From Flavobacterium sp. YJ01 (GTDB lineage Bacteria > Bacteroidota > Bacteroidia > Flavobacteriales > Flavobacteriaceae), in the NCBI RefSeq assembly GCF_029320955.1, contig NZ_CP119757.1, positions 1,488,001 to 1,552,000 of the forward strand: a stretch of 64,000 bases of DNA. The letters run 5' to 3'. A program made the translations under genes and the position numbers. The notes under the pieces were generated by a model. It worked only from the letters and a program-made list of their open reading frames with translations. It was not told where the DNA came from and ran no database searches. Below, in pieces: positions 1 to 8,539 of the stretch. Each line of letters opens with the position of its first letter. Position 1 is the first letter of the stretch.

Positions 1-1586
1 GAATCATTGACGATTGCAAGTCCAGCCGAAAGAAAATTCTGCAGTTCAGTCTGGAGTTTTTCCTGCTCGACAATATCCTTTTTGATAGAATCAAAGTGCC
101 TATTTGAGATTTGCAATTCCTGCTCAATCCTATTGATTTCCTTGATTACAGTTGCATATTTAATAAAGTTTATATCAAATTCAGATGGATAATCTTTATT
201 ACTAATATTAGACAAAGATTTTTTTAAATCATCTAAATACAATTTTATTTCTTCAACATTCTTTCCATGTTTAATTAAAGCAGCAGAATTTAATTCTAAC
301 TCTATGCTATTTTTTCTGATGTTTTCCTCACTGTTGGTAATTTTTTTATTTATTTCAGGTATCTCTAGAATTATTTCATTTATTGCAGTAATCTGATTCT
401 GGGTATTGTTGGTCTGTAGCTCCAGTTCGGATTCTTTATTTTTTTTTGTACTTATATCTTCTCTAATTTTTCTAAGTGCATCCTCTGCTTCTTCAGCCTC
501 TTTATCTTTAACGCCAATTTTGAGTCTTACCTCATCATACTTTTCGATAAGACCAGAAATCCTTTCCTTCTTATCAGTTCTAAGTTTTAAGTCTCTTACG
601 TAAATTTGAATTGAGTTTATTTCTGCTTCTTTTTTTCTTAAATCTTCAAAAATTATCTTCGTTAAATTTAAATTCTGTTGCTCTAATAAAGCGTCACCTA
701 AAATCTTTAAATCATCTTTGTATTTGCTAAAACTTATTATCTGGTCGTTTCCGCTAATTAAATTATCCAAACTTGAAATCTTTTCATTAAGTCCAGCTAT
801 TTCAAAGTCAATATTATTAAGCCTTTCAGATATATCATTTGTAATATTCAATATATCAAAATCTGAAGACTGAGAATCTATCTTTGTAAAAAAAATAGCC
901 GTCTCATTCAATGAATCAATTTTGTTGTTTATTTTATTTAGAATTTCCTTATCTCCATCAAATTTTAAGTATATCTGAATACCATTCAGTTCTGAGGCCA
1001 GTACCTTAATCTTTTTTGAATTAATCTCAATGAGATCTTTTAAAATATTATAATATTTATCAAGTTCCTTATCTCCAAAATATTCCATAAAAGTTTTGTA
1101 ACGGTCTTCGGGTTTGCTTTCCTTTAAAAAACCGCTAATCCAGTCCTGAGATAATATTACTTCTCTAAAATACCTATTTTCGGTTTCTTTATCGTCAAAC
1201 TTAAAATCAGCCGCTCCTTTCCTTGCCGGAACAGGTATTTCCCTAAATAGTGGTTTACTGGAATTAGAAACTAAGATTTTAACATAACTAGACAACGATT
1301 CATGAGAATACTTATTTCTTAGAATATACTGCTTATCATTTTTATTAAGATTTTTTTCTGACTTCGCACTATCTTGGTTTATTTTAAAGTTCTTAAGAAA
1401 TCTGTCTATATTCTTTGTATAGCCATATTCAATTGCATCGTAAAACGATGTTTTACCAAAACCGTTTGGTGCGTAAAGCGACACAAAATCCGCATACTCA
1501 CCATCTTTTCTCTGAAAATCAAAAGTCCCATTCTCGACATTGTCATAGGCTCTAAAAGCCTGTATTTCTACTTTTTTAATTTTCAT
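1..1586 (-). CDS. SMC/Rad50-like ABC ATPase of an ABC three-component system (partial, 3' end outside window)
   Basis: I translated this minus-strand frame from the ATG at 1586-1584; it stays open to the window edge, giving about 528 residues with the C-terminus missing. The start MKIKKVEIQAFRAYDNV is the usual first strand of Rad50/RecF/SMC-type ATPases, and a Walker A motif (APNGFGKTS, about residues 39-47) follows. From about residue 175 onward the chain is rich in Lys, Glu, Ile, Leu and Asn with heptad spacing, as in a long coiled coil. The signature motif, Walker B and D-loop would lie in the missing part. The start overlaps the end of the middle-component gene by 11 bp, so the two are translationally coupled. 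From the neighbours (small middle component, protease, MBL hydrolase) I infer the sensor ATPase of an ABC-3C-type conflict system. A lone Rad50-like repair ATPase is the alternative but would not explain the operon. Confidence 0.85.
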   Translation of the reverse strand, partial: MKIKKVEIQAFRAYDNVENGTFDFQRKDGEYADFVSLYAPNGFGKTSFYDAIEYGYTKNIDRFLKNFKINQDSAKSEKNLNKNDKQYILRNKYSHESLSSYVKILVSNSSKPLFREIPVPARKGAADFKFDDKETENRYFREVILSQDWISGFLKESKPEDRYKTFMEYFGDKELDKYYNILKDLIEINSKKIKVLASELNGIQIYLKFDGDKEILNKINNKIDSLNETAIFFTKIDSQSSDFDILNITNDISERLNNIDFEIAGLNEKISSLDNLISGNDQIISFSKYKDDLKILGDALLEQQNLNLTKIIFEDLRKKEAEINSIQIYVRDLKLRTDKKERISGLIEKYDEVRLKIGVKDKEAEEAEDALRKIREDISTKKNKESELELQTNNTQNQITAINEIILEIPEINKKITNSEENIRKNSIELELNSAALIKHGKNVEEIKLYLDDLKKSLSNISNKDYPSEFDINFIKYATVIKEINRIEQELQISNRHFDSIKKDIVEQEKLQTELQNFLSAGLAIVND

Positions 1587-2148
1587 TGTTCATCTCTTTT
1601 TCTAGTTTGGCTAATACATCTGATAAATCTTGTTCCTTAAGATTTTTTCCCACTCCACTTACTAAATCTCCAAGTGCTTTTTCAATTAACAAATCCTTTG
1701 AAAATATATCTGAATACTCATTATCGAGACTAAAATCTATACTGTCATTAACAATATATTCTGAGATAATTTTATTGATCAATGCCTGGTCAATTTCTGA
1801 ATTAATTTCTTCGCAGATAATTTTTCTGCTGCTAAATTTATTGTTCTCTATCTCATATTTGAGCTCCCTTGATATCTTCTCGCCACTTAGATAAAATACG
1901 TAAAAATTCCATTTTGAATACTCATCTTTAATATTTGAAAGATACTGAGCCGTAACAAAATTGTTAAAATCCTTCCACTCTATTTTCAAATTATCTTCTG
2001 TATCGAATTGTACAAATGCCACTATTACACTGCCTCCAAAAATGATTTCTCCTAACTCAAAAAAAACTATATCTTTAAAGCTTGCTCTCAATTCATCATC
2101 AAGCGCATTTTTACTAAATTTCTTAAATAATACCTCTTGTTTCATCAA
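1576..2148 (-). CDS. ABC-3C-type middle component (small hypothetical protein)
   Basis: 190 residues, acidic, without signal peptide or membrane segment. It begins MMKQEVLFKKFSKNALDDE and has mixed alpha/beta character with a long charged C-terminal helix. I see no catalytic motif. Its start lies inside the end of the protease gene (26 bp overlap) and its end overlaps the ATPase start (11 bp), so it sits between effector and ATPase. That is the defining place and size of the middle component in ABC three-component systems, which is thought to link the ATPase to its effector. The assignment rests mainly on context; the sequence alone would only support 'hypothetical protein'. Confidence 0.7.
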   Translation of the reverse strand: MMKQEVLFKKFSKNALDDELRASFKDIVFFELGEIIFGGSVIVAFVQFDTEDNLKIEWKDFNNFVTAQYLSNIKDEYSKWNFYVFYLSGEKISRELKYEIENNKFSSRKIICEEINSEIDQALINKIISEYIVNDSIDFSLDNEYSDIFSKDLLIEKALGDLVSGVGKNLKEQDLSDVLAKLEKEMNNEN

Positions 2149-3409
2149 TTATAGTTTGTTTTACATTACTTACGTTAATATTTCTGAAAGAATTAAAATT
2201 TTCAATTATATGTTTTTGAAACTTATAAATATGTATTATTTTTAAATCTTCCGCAACTTTAGTTACAGAACTGCTAATCAACATTTGTTCAGCTGGAACA
2301 CTGCAAATATCCTGAACATAATCAGTATCGAGTTCCACCGTAGTAGGTTTAGTATCTTTCGTGCTGCTGACAACAATGTAGCCTCCTGAATCAACAGAAG
2401 ACAGATCTGACTTCATGATTAAATCAAGTTTTTTAACCCAATTATTGCAATCAATGAAAATTAGATTATGCTTTTTTCTTATAGCCCTAAGATCTTCAAA
2501 GGTCAAGTCTCTATCAAAAATTGACAACTGGTTTATTGAGATTAATTCTAAAAATGCGATCCAAAGTTGCTTATGTGAAACATACGATTTATCTGTTCCA
2601 TTAGCAATAATTGAATCTTTATAAAAATCTAAGACATCCTGCACCCGAAATACTTCACATAAATTTTTTGCGATTATTTTTAACTGATTTTTCAACAATT
2701 CCTCCTTTTGAGGTGTCAATAATATTCCTGTTAATGGAAATACCTCTTCATGAATAATCTCTAAAGAAGCAAAATATGGAGGAAACAAGGCTGATAGCTT
2801 TTCGTTGTTTTCTGCAATAATTTCATCAAAAAAAGACAGTGGAGCAAAAACAATCCTTGATAGAGATTCAACATTATCACGGGCAACCATTCTTATCTGT
2901 ATTCCAGCTAGTAAAAAACATGTCTCTTCTTTCTTTATAATTCCTCCGCCTGACTGACCTATAACTTCAGAATGAGTAACATTTTTTTCAACTTCCCCTT
3001 CAATGTAATTAAACTCTGTAGAATTGTTGATAACTAAATTGTTGCTTCTAAAGGAGAATCCCTCATGTGCTCTAGATTCTGGATGCCCGCACAAACTATA
3101 TCCTTCTTTTTCATTTAGATACTGATCTGAGCGTAAAAGCAACTCCAATCCTTCTACCTTTCTGACCTTAATTATTGCGACGTCTTTACTAGGATCTGAA
3201 TTAAAATATGGTCTCTCCAAAACCTCTATTCTTTGGTTCTCAACCTCACCATGAGTAGAAAGAACTTGCCTGACTATTATTAAATCATCAACTCCTTCCA
3301 CTACATGCTTTGCTGTAAGAACATAACTATAATCGCTATCTAAAGGTTGGAATAGGCAGCCGCTGCCATCTGCAACTTTTACTGTAAAGCGTTCTAAAGT
3401 ACATTCCAT
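2123..3409 (-). CDS. Trypsin-like serine protease with C-terminal ABC-3C-type partner domain
   Basis: 428 residues. The N-terminal half is a trypsin/HtrA-type fold: GSGCLF at 15-20, a probable catalytic His35 in LTAKHVV, Asp76 in SKDVAIIKV, and Ser153 in GQSGGGI, in the right order and spacing. There is no signal peptide, so it acts in the cytoplasm. The C-terminal half (about 215-428) is a separate domain with no motif I can name; by position it would be the domain that docks to the middle component and ATPase. It overlaps the downstream middle-component gene by 26 bp and lies 11 bp after the MBL gene, so all four genes form one operon. I infer a toxic or processing protease released by the ATPase module on infection. 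A housekeeping protease is unlikely given the context. Confidence 0.8.
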   Translation of the reverse strand: MECTLERFTVKVADGSGCLFQPLDSDYSYVLTAKHVVEGVDDLIIVRQVLSTHGEVENQRIEVLERPYFNSDPSKDVAIIKVRKVEGLELLLRSDQYLNEKEGYSLCGHPESRAHEGFSFRSNNLVINNSTEFNYIEGEVEKNVTHSEVIGQSGGGIIKKEETCFLLAGIQIRMVARDNVESLSRIVFAPLSFFDEIIAENNEKLSALFPPYFASLEIIHEEVFPLTGILLTPQKEELLKNQLKIIAKNLCEVFRVQDVLDFYKDSIIANGTDKSYVSHKQLWIAFLELISINQLSIFDRDLTFEDLRAIRKKHNLIFIDCNNWVKKLDLIMKSDLSSVDSGGYIVVSSTKDTKPTTVELDTDYVQDICSVPAEQMLISSSVTKVAEDLKIIHIYKFQKHIIENFNSFRNINVSNVKQTIIDETRGII

Positions 3410-3420
3410 TTTTTTATCTT

Positions 3421-4467
3421 TTAAATTTTTTCGGACTCCAGATACTTAACTTGTGGAAAGTCCTTTCTATCTTTTTCTAGTATTATCTTGTTTATTAGTT
3501 CTGGATAATTAAAATAAAACTCTGCTTTTGGATTGACACTAATTATTCTTGCTATTGTTATCTTATCTGGATGCCCGTGCATATCACCATTCGTGCTGAT
3601 TAAATACTTATCTGTATCGATGAGTTTAAATAATTCGACAGGATTATTTTTTTTACTTCCGTGATGAGAGAGTTTTAAATATTCAGCCTTAAGTCTGGTT
3701 TTATCTTGATTAAAAACCTTTAACTCATTAATAATCAATGATGGATGAGCATCACCTAAAAAAATATAGTTTAACTTATCTTTTGTTAATATAAATGCAA
3801 TTGAGCTTCCATTGTAAGGATCCGTGTCTTCCGAAAAATTATCAGTGGCAATCAGTTCAGTTATTGTCTTTGAGTAATCATTAATTCTTGCTGTATTAAC
3901 GGATTCTGGAGCCTTTTGCTGCCAATTATCAAGCAGTTTTTCAAGTTTATCGTTATTTGGCGATAAAATGTGAAAGTTCAAATCATCAAAGATAAATACT
4001 TTTCCAGCACTAATAATCTGCTGGTTCCAAATACCATTTCCGCTAATATATTTTTCAAAATTTACCGCTTGGGGAACGCTTGTGTTAGTTCCTTCGGTAA
4101 ATCTAAATTCTATATTGCTAACGATAGCTTTTTCGTCATTTAAATACTTTTTTATCGTAGAGCCAGAATTGAACCAAATTTCTCCTATTGATTTGCATGC
4201 ATCAGAATCATTACCAAACCATTTTAAAAAACCGTCTATATGGTCGTCATCAATATGTGATAATATCAGCAGATCAATTTTTTGAGGTTTAATTGCATCT
4301 ATTGTCTTCTTTAAATCCCCATCTGCTATTTTTCCTTTGCTATCTTTAAAAGTATATGTTGTCGAAGTTCCTCCGTCAATTATAATGTTTTTAGACACAC
4401 CATTACTGTCAACATAAGTTAAGTGAATACAATCGCCGTTGTAGGCTTTAAGTAATTTTATTATCAT
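3421..4467 (-). CDS. MBL-fold metallohydrolase (ComEC/Rec2-like), first gene of the ABC-3C operon
   Basis: 348 residues. The metal-binding motif HxDxDH is at 71-76 (HIDDDH), preceded by a strand ending in IIIDGG (28-33). Later metal ligands are visible in FLGDAH and KLSHHGSK. The arrangement is that of the soluble ComEC/Rec2-type beta-lactamase fold, whose members hydrolyse phosphodiester bonds. No signal peptide is seen. It is the first gene of the four-gene minus-strand operon, with 11 bp to the protease gene. A trypsin-like protease next to an MBL hydrolase is a pairing I recall from ABC-type conflict systems. Substrate is unknown; a nuclease or nucleotide hydrolase role is inference. Confidence 0.82.
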   Translation of the reverse strand: MIIKLLKAYNGDCIHLTYVDSNGVSKNIIIDGGTSTTYTFKDSKGKIADGDLKKTIDAIKPQKIDLLILSHIDDDHIDGFLKWFGNDSDACKSIGEIWFNSGSTIKKYLNDEKAIVSNIEFRFTEGTNTSVPQAVNFEKYISGNGIWNQQIISAGKVFIFDDLNFHILSPNNDKLEKLLDNWQQKAPESVNTARINDYSKTITELIATDNFSEDTDPYNGSSIAFILTKDKLNYIFLGDAHPSLIINELKVFNQDKTRLKAEYLKLSHHGSKKNNPVELFKLIDTDKYLISTNGDMHGHPDKITIARIISVNPKAEFYFNYPELINKIILEKDRKDFPQVKYLESEKI

Positions 4468-5151
4468 AGTATAAAATTTTAAAAATACCTTCGTTTTTTA
4501 GAATTATTTTATGGTTGTCCTTAATTGATTAGAAATCTACTTACGAAATAGCTGAATTAAACGAAATTTAAACTCATAGCAATTTCTCATTTTTCCAAAA
4601 ATTTTACTTTATTTTAATTCAACAAAATTTCATAAAAAGTAATTCGTAATCTAGATATTTTTTTTGTAAAGTTATATATTTAAAACAGCAGCTGTTAAGT
4701 ATAAATACCTGTTTTTAAGACAAGTTCAAACTTAGATTATTTTAAGCGACTTCGGGAGCAAACAAAATAATTAATTATATCTGCTACATGCACACAACGG
4801 CCCTGCTCTGCTTCTCAGCCCGTTGAGAAGTATAGTACTCTCTCATCTTAATTCCTGCCACTGATTCTCTTCTTTCCTTTTTCTCGGTTTTTTATGGAAG
4901 TGTTAGGATATAAGTCAACTGTTATGTACAGCAATTAAAATTGTCGCTTGGTGCATTATTAATTAGCACAACAATTGATATCAGTTAACGCCACACCATT
5001 GGATATTGGCAGGAGGTTTGGCTCCAAAATCGTCCAAGCACTAAAACTCCATGACATTGATGCCATTGATTATCTCAACTGCTGATTAGTATTATTCATT
5101 ACTGACAATGGAGAACTTCTCTGAAAAGCAGCACTGCATAGCAATTAAAAA
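4468..5151. other. Intergenic stretch between two defence operons, with a diverged leader-like segment
   Basis: No intact gene is visible. The AT-rich part next to 4467 should hold the promoter of the ABC-3C operon. Positions 4784-4894 resemble, in the same orientation, the segment before ssb at 23744-23846: both contain an ATGCrCAyAACGGC block, a TATAGyACT block and a pyrimidine-rich tail. Positions 4969-5085 read as a short coding remnant on the plus strand, ending in a run like IGRRFGSKIVQAL before a TGA stop; I cannot assign it. The region looks like decayed mobile-element DNA. Confidence 0.5.
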
Positions 5152-5176
5152 GCCCGCCGTTATTTTAACGGCAGGC
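5152..5176 (-). terminator. Rho-independent terminator of the CBASS operon
   Basis: An 11-bp inverted repeat (GCCCGCCGTTA, loop TTT, TAACGGCAGGC) lies 75 bp past the DUF3892 stop. Read on the minus strand, the stem is followed by TTTTTAATT, as expected for an intrinsic terminator. Confidence 0.8.
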
Positions 5177-5250
5177 TTCTGTGTTATCGCCACGCTCAGG
5201 CATCTCCTTTAGATCATAAATTACAGCACTGTTCTTAAAACATCGCCCCC

Positions 5251-5580
5251 CTAATAGATCCAGCTGTAATCAATTAAATGCCGAAGGTTATCCTGAACCG
5301 TACTATCATGGTTGCTTCTTAAAAACTTTCCGCTTGCGCCATTGACCACATGCACATCTTCTCCGCCCTGCCACATGGCTTCTTTGTATTTCCACATAAA
5401 GGTTTTAACAGTATTGTTTTTACTCTCCACCAGCGTAATAGTTTCCGCTTTTGATTTTTTAATTGCTTTATTGATGGTGTATCCTTTTCCATCTCTGTTT
5501 TTAATTCTTTCATGAACAGCATAATGGGTTATTCCCCCTTTATCATCTGTCCAGATTCCTGATATTCTGTATTCAGCCAT
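5251..5580 (-). CDS. DUF3892 family protein, fourth gene of the CBASS operon
   Basis: 109 residues from the ATG at 5580 (MAEYRISGIWTDDKGG); earlier in-frame starts would add 24 basic residues that do not belong to the family. The pattern YRI-GIW-D-GGITHYAVH, a middle KSKAETI helix, and the end GKFLRSN-D-T--DNL are as in DUF3892, a small Bacteroidota family of unknown function. No signal peptide or membrane segment. It lies 44 bp after the E2-like gene with no terminator between, and a terminator follows, so it is probably co-transcribed with the CBASS genes. Whether it works in the system (partner, inhibitor or second effector) is open. The operon position is the only functional hint. Confidence 0.8.
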   Translation of the reverse strand: MAEYRISGIWTDDKGGITHYAVHERIKNRDGKGYTINKAIKKSKAETITLVESKNNTVKTFMWKYKEAMWQGGEDVHVVNGASGKFLRSNHDSTVQDNLRHLIDYSWIY

Positions 5581-5624
5581 AATTTTTCTAGTTATATTGG
5601 TTAATTTTTGAGTTTTAATTTTTC

Positions 5625-6047
5625 TTAATGGGATGTCCCTCCCCCTTTCCATTCGCCTGTTTCCAGCCAGATTTCATAAAAAAACAGCCATTCGGATGCC
5701 CACATCAGTATGGTGTCTGACAGTAATCTGCCTCTGTTCCACTGAATCCCGTCAGGATAGAACAGGCAGAGCTGCTGGGTTTTCTGGTTATAAACATGCT
5801 TGAGCACTCTTTCTCCGGCAGGCATCCTGAGTTTTTTAGGCTCAAGGATGTAAATATCGGGAGATTTACCCAGGAGATAGTCGATTTTCACCTTATAAGA
5901 CCTGCTGAACGGAGTGGGCGTTAAATAGCCAACCCACTCCAGCCGTGTTCCCATATAAGTGCTGATTTTTGAATCCGGAAAACTTTCCTTAAGAAATCTG
6001 GCCTGCGTCGGTATGGAGATAAAGCGCGTCTTATTCTTTATTGCCAT
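5625..6047 (-). CDS. Stand-alone E2-like protein of a type II-short CBASS operon
   Basis: 140 residues from the ATG at 6047-6045, which lies inside the CD-NTase gene (17 bp overlap). A longer frame starting at 6131 exists but its first 28 residues are out of character for the family. The protein has the bacterial E2-like pattern: central hydrophobic strands (KVKIDYLLG, PDIYILEP), then QLCLFYPDGIQW with a candidate active-site Cys94, and the C-terminal signature EWLFFYEIWLETGEWKGGG. Proteins of this group occur in CBASS operons that lack the E1 domain and the Cap3 deconjugase, where the E2 alone modifies the C-terminus of the CD-NTase. No E1 or JAB protease gene is present here, which fits. 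The choice of Cys94 as catalytic is inference. Confidence 0.8.
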   Translation of the reverse strand: MAIKNKTRFISIPTQARFLKESFPDSKISTYMGTRLEWVGYLTPTPFSRSYKVKIDYLLGKSPDIYILEPKKLRMPAGERVLKHVYNQKTQQLCLFYPDGIQWNRGRLLSDTILMWASEWLFFYEIWLETGEWKGGGTSH

Positions 6048-7251
6048 GGAAGGTATGGTTTGGAATCTTTTTATCCGCTGATTCGGTAATAATGCCAGAA
6101 CCAGCCACAAAACCCAGTCTTCCCGACTCACGTGCCATTCTGGCGGATTCGCCGAATTCAGAAAGCGTTTTTGTTACCAGCTTATCCCCCATGGATCGGC
6201 GCATCGATTCATTTAGATTCTGTATCGTGTCGGCAGAAAGCAGCTTTGAGAAGAATCTCTTCGCCTCATCCAGCCAGAGATAGAAATTCAGTTCCCTTAC
6301 CGGATGCTCCTCCCATTTGTCTGCAAAATTTTCACGATGGTCCACAGGATTTTCGATCCAGGTCACGGTTTTTCCTCCAATGTTTTTTCTCTTTATATAA
6401 CCAGGCATACCCTCCAATATATTCATAAGAGCATCATAGAGGTTAGCCTCATTACCGTAAGCTCTTGCTGCCAGAGTGGTTATGATAATGCTGATCGGCT
6501 TGTCATCATAGCTGAGCGAACTGCTTTCTGAAAACATCTGGTTGCGGTGCCTTTTCATCAGCTGGATCGCACGCTGCAGCGGCGTTTTAATTTCGTAATC
6601 CGGCACATCGTCAATCTTGACATTGTTTTTTGCCGAGAACATACGCCTTCCCTCATTAAGCTGCACCAGCATCTGCGCCTTAAACCACTCCCTGTAGCCC
6701 AGAGGGTTGGATTTAGGCCAGCCTCTGCTGTAGAACTCATAGTCGGGATGCTCCTTATCTGTAATGCTGATAGCCGTGTTGGAATAATCCTTAATCTCCG
6801 GCAGGCCCGTGATCGAGGGAGTAGAGTCCGGAATAGCAGCCAGAACATCCAGATGGAATCTGGTGGACTCGGCATAATCAATACGCCAGCATCTTCTCCC
6901 GTCAGGCCTGCAGACCATATCTTTATACATGCCCGAAAGCAGTCTGTCCCCGATCAGGTTCTTTAATCTCTTCTGGGTAAAAATCTGATGGGTTCCCCTT
7001 TTCAGTTCGCAGACCAGATCAATGTCAAGCTCATCCACATCCGAATCAGGTTTTGTCACTGTTCCCAACCCGAAGGATCCCTGCGGGTACATGTGCAGGT
7101 CATACTGTGCAATGGTCTCATCCCCTTTTAAGTAATTTGCCACTGCCTCATATTTTGCCACAGCTTCCTTGTGCTGGGTCGGGGTAATATCTAAAACCTG
7201 TCCCATTTTCTCTAAAATGGAAGCTAGGTACTCTTTTCTGATCTCATTCAT
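6031..7251 (-). CDS. CBASS CD-NTase (cyclic oligonucleotide synthase)
   Basis: 406 residues. The nucleotidyltransferase motif GSFGLGT is at 58-64, followed by DSDVDELDIDLV with probable metal ligands Asp76 and Asp78, and a third Asp135 in FHLDVL. These are the marks of CD-NTases, which make cyclic di- or trinucleotide second messengers after phage infection. The gene follows the HNH-SAVED effector by 4 bp and overlaps the E2 gene by 17 bp. The C-terminus ends NHTFHGNKE, so a glycine lies four residues from the end; in E2-containing systems the CD-NTase C-terminus is the site of conjugation. With a SAVED-domain effector, a cyclic dinucleotide or trinucleotide is expected; the exact product cannot be read from sequence. 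Confidence 0.92.
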   Translation of the reverse strand: MNEIRKEYLASILEKMGQVLDITPTQHKEAVAKYEAVANYLKGDETIAQYDLHMYPQGSFGLGTVTKPDSDVDELDIDLVCELKRGTHQIFTQKRLKNLIGDRLLSGMYKDMVCRPDGRRCWRIDYAESTRFHLDVLAAIPDSTPSITGLPEIKDYSNTAISITDKEHPDYEFYSRGWPKSNPLGYREWFKAQMLVQLNEGRRMFSAKNNVKIDDVPDYEIKTPLQRAIQLMKRHRNQMFSESSSLSYDDKPISIIITTLAARAYGNEANLYDALMNILEGMPGYIKRKNIGGKTVTWIENPVDHRENFADKWEEHPVRELNFYLWLDEAKRFFSKLLSADTIQNLNESMRRSMGDKLVTKTLSEFGESARMARESGRLGFVAGSGIITESADKKIPNHTFHGNKE

Positions 7252-7255
7252 CTTC

Positions 7256-8407
7256 TTACGCTCTTTTGATTTCTATTGTTTTTAAAAATTTGTCCCTTCC
7301 ATCGTATAACACCAGAGGCAGGTCCACTTTAGGCATCCACGATCTCCCGAATTCAACCGCCGCCGAAACAGGCATTGCCGGAAAAACATGAAGCTCGCCG
7401 TGATGTCCGTGCTCCTGCTTTATCCGGTTCAAGGCATGCCGTGCCGCTATTCTTAACTTAGGCAGAATATCGGCGCTTTTTAAGAAATCAAGTCTGGGAT
7501 CATCGATGGTAAGCTTCCAGATCGAAACATCCTGCTCAGGAAAAACATCCAGAATTCTCTCATCACTGATATCGGCGCTGAATGAAATATTTAATACCGC
7601 AGTTCCGCTTTTGGACGATGGCTCCTTCAGGGTGAAATCGCCGAAATCTGACGTATCATTCCACTGCCAGCCCTGCGGTTCCCTGTGGTACTGATAGGTG
7701 TCCACTTTGTACTTATCGCCGAGCAAAACCCCAAGTTTTACCAGCAGCGGCATCGGAGCAAAAGGAAATACCGAAAAATGCTCAGCCGAAGAATTAAGGT
7801 ACGGCTGGATTTTCTTCTCAAAATAAGTTTCCAACGACCTGCTCTCATACTCCCAGTACAGCCCTTCGCTGTCTTCCACCACCGTATTATCCGGTCCCAG
7901 ATGTACAGTTTCCTTATGAGGAAAACAGTTTTTCTGCACAATCATCCGGCGCATGGCACCGGCATCCATCGGAGGATTGAATTTTCCGATTTTAGCATTG
8001 TACAGAATCAGACGTGTCCTGAAAGTGCCGTCAATACCGGTCAGATACTCGATTCTCTGCTCATGTTCCTGCTTCATTTCCAGAAGAAGCCCAGCAGGGT
8101 GCTCATCCTTCTCCTCCCTGTCGATTTTTCTGTGGCAGGCGTCGCACATCAGCATTAAATTGGAAAAATCAGTCTCCAGCTCCGGAGACTTCATCGCATC
8201 ATATCTGGCCGAACCCGGGGCGTAACCGTAAATATGGGCTATATAGGATTTATTTAGATCCTTAAAGGTCAGGCTGTCTTCAAATAAAATCTCGTTGCAG
8301 CCGCGGTACTGGCACCTCCCTCCCGACTTAAGCCAGAGCTTCAGCTTGACTTTCGGGTCAATCGGAGGTCTTTTTACTTTCTTGGTTTTGGTTTGGTTCT
8401 CCTTCAT
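7256..8407 (-). CDS. cap5: CBASS effector Cap5: HNH endonuclease with SAVED sensor domain
   Basis: 383 residues, first gene of the CBASS operon. The N-terminal HNH module (about 25-115) carries zinc cysteines in CQYRGC (32-37) and CDAC (88-91), His58 in IAHIY, Asn83 in FSNLMLMC and His92 in CHRKID. The remaining part (about 150-383) matches in length and hydrophobic pattern a SAVED domain, which binds the cyclic nucleotide made by the CD-NTase. On binding, proteins of this type assemble and degrade DNA in the infected cell. The gene is 4 bp upstream of the CD-NTase. Assignment is firm from domain order plus context. Confidence 0.9.
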   Translation of the reverse strand: MKENQTKTKKVKRPPIDPKVKLKLWLKSGGRCQYRGCNEILFEDSLTFKDLNKSYIAHIYGYAPGSARYDAMKSPELETDFSNLMLMCDACHRKIDREEKDEHPAGLLLEMKQEHEQRIEYLTGIDGTFRTRLILYNAKIGKFNPPMDAGAMRRMIVQKNCFPHKETVHLGPDNTVVEDSEGLYWEYESRSLETYFEKKIQPYLNSSAEHFSVFPFAPMPLLVKLGVLLGDKYKVDTYQYHREPQGWQWNDTSDFGDFTLKEPSSKSGTAVLNISFSADISDERILDVFPEQDVSIWKLTIDDPRLDFLKSADILPKLRIAARHALNRIKQEHGHHGELHVFPAMPVSAAVEFGRSWMPKVDLPLVLYDGRDKFLKTIEIKRA

Positions 8408-8508
8408 TCTAATACTAATTTTTTAATTGTTCTCATACACATCTGTATTTTTAAAAGTTCAAATTCGACCGGCATTGAACAGCTCCGAAAAAGAAATTTG
8501 TCAAAAAG

Positions 8509-8539
8509 TTTGCAGGAGAAAAACAAATTACTATTTTTG
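8509..8539 (+). promoter_or_regulatory. Perfect Bacteroidota-type promoter with no evident gene behind it
   Basis: TTTG (8509-8512), 19 bp, then TATTTTTG (8532-8539) matches the -33/-7 consensus of Bacteroidota housekeeping promoters exactly. Transcription would start near 8547 on the plus strand, but the next plus-strand gene is at 9368. I recall close relatives of this element in front of flavobacterial tRNA and rRNA genes; no tRNA follows here. Confidence 0.6.

Noticed and set aside
6547..6966. 139-codon plus-strand frame opposite the CD-NTase
   Set aside because: Mirror of a gene with clear catalytic motifs; the peptide has no fold signature.
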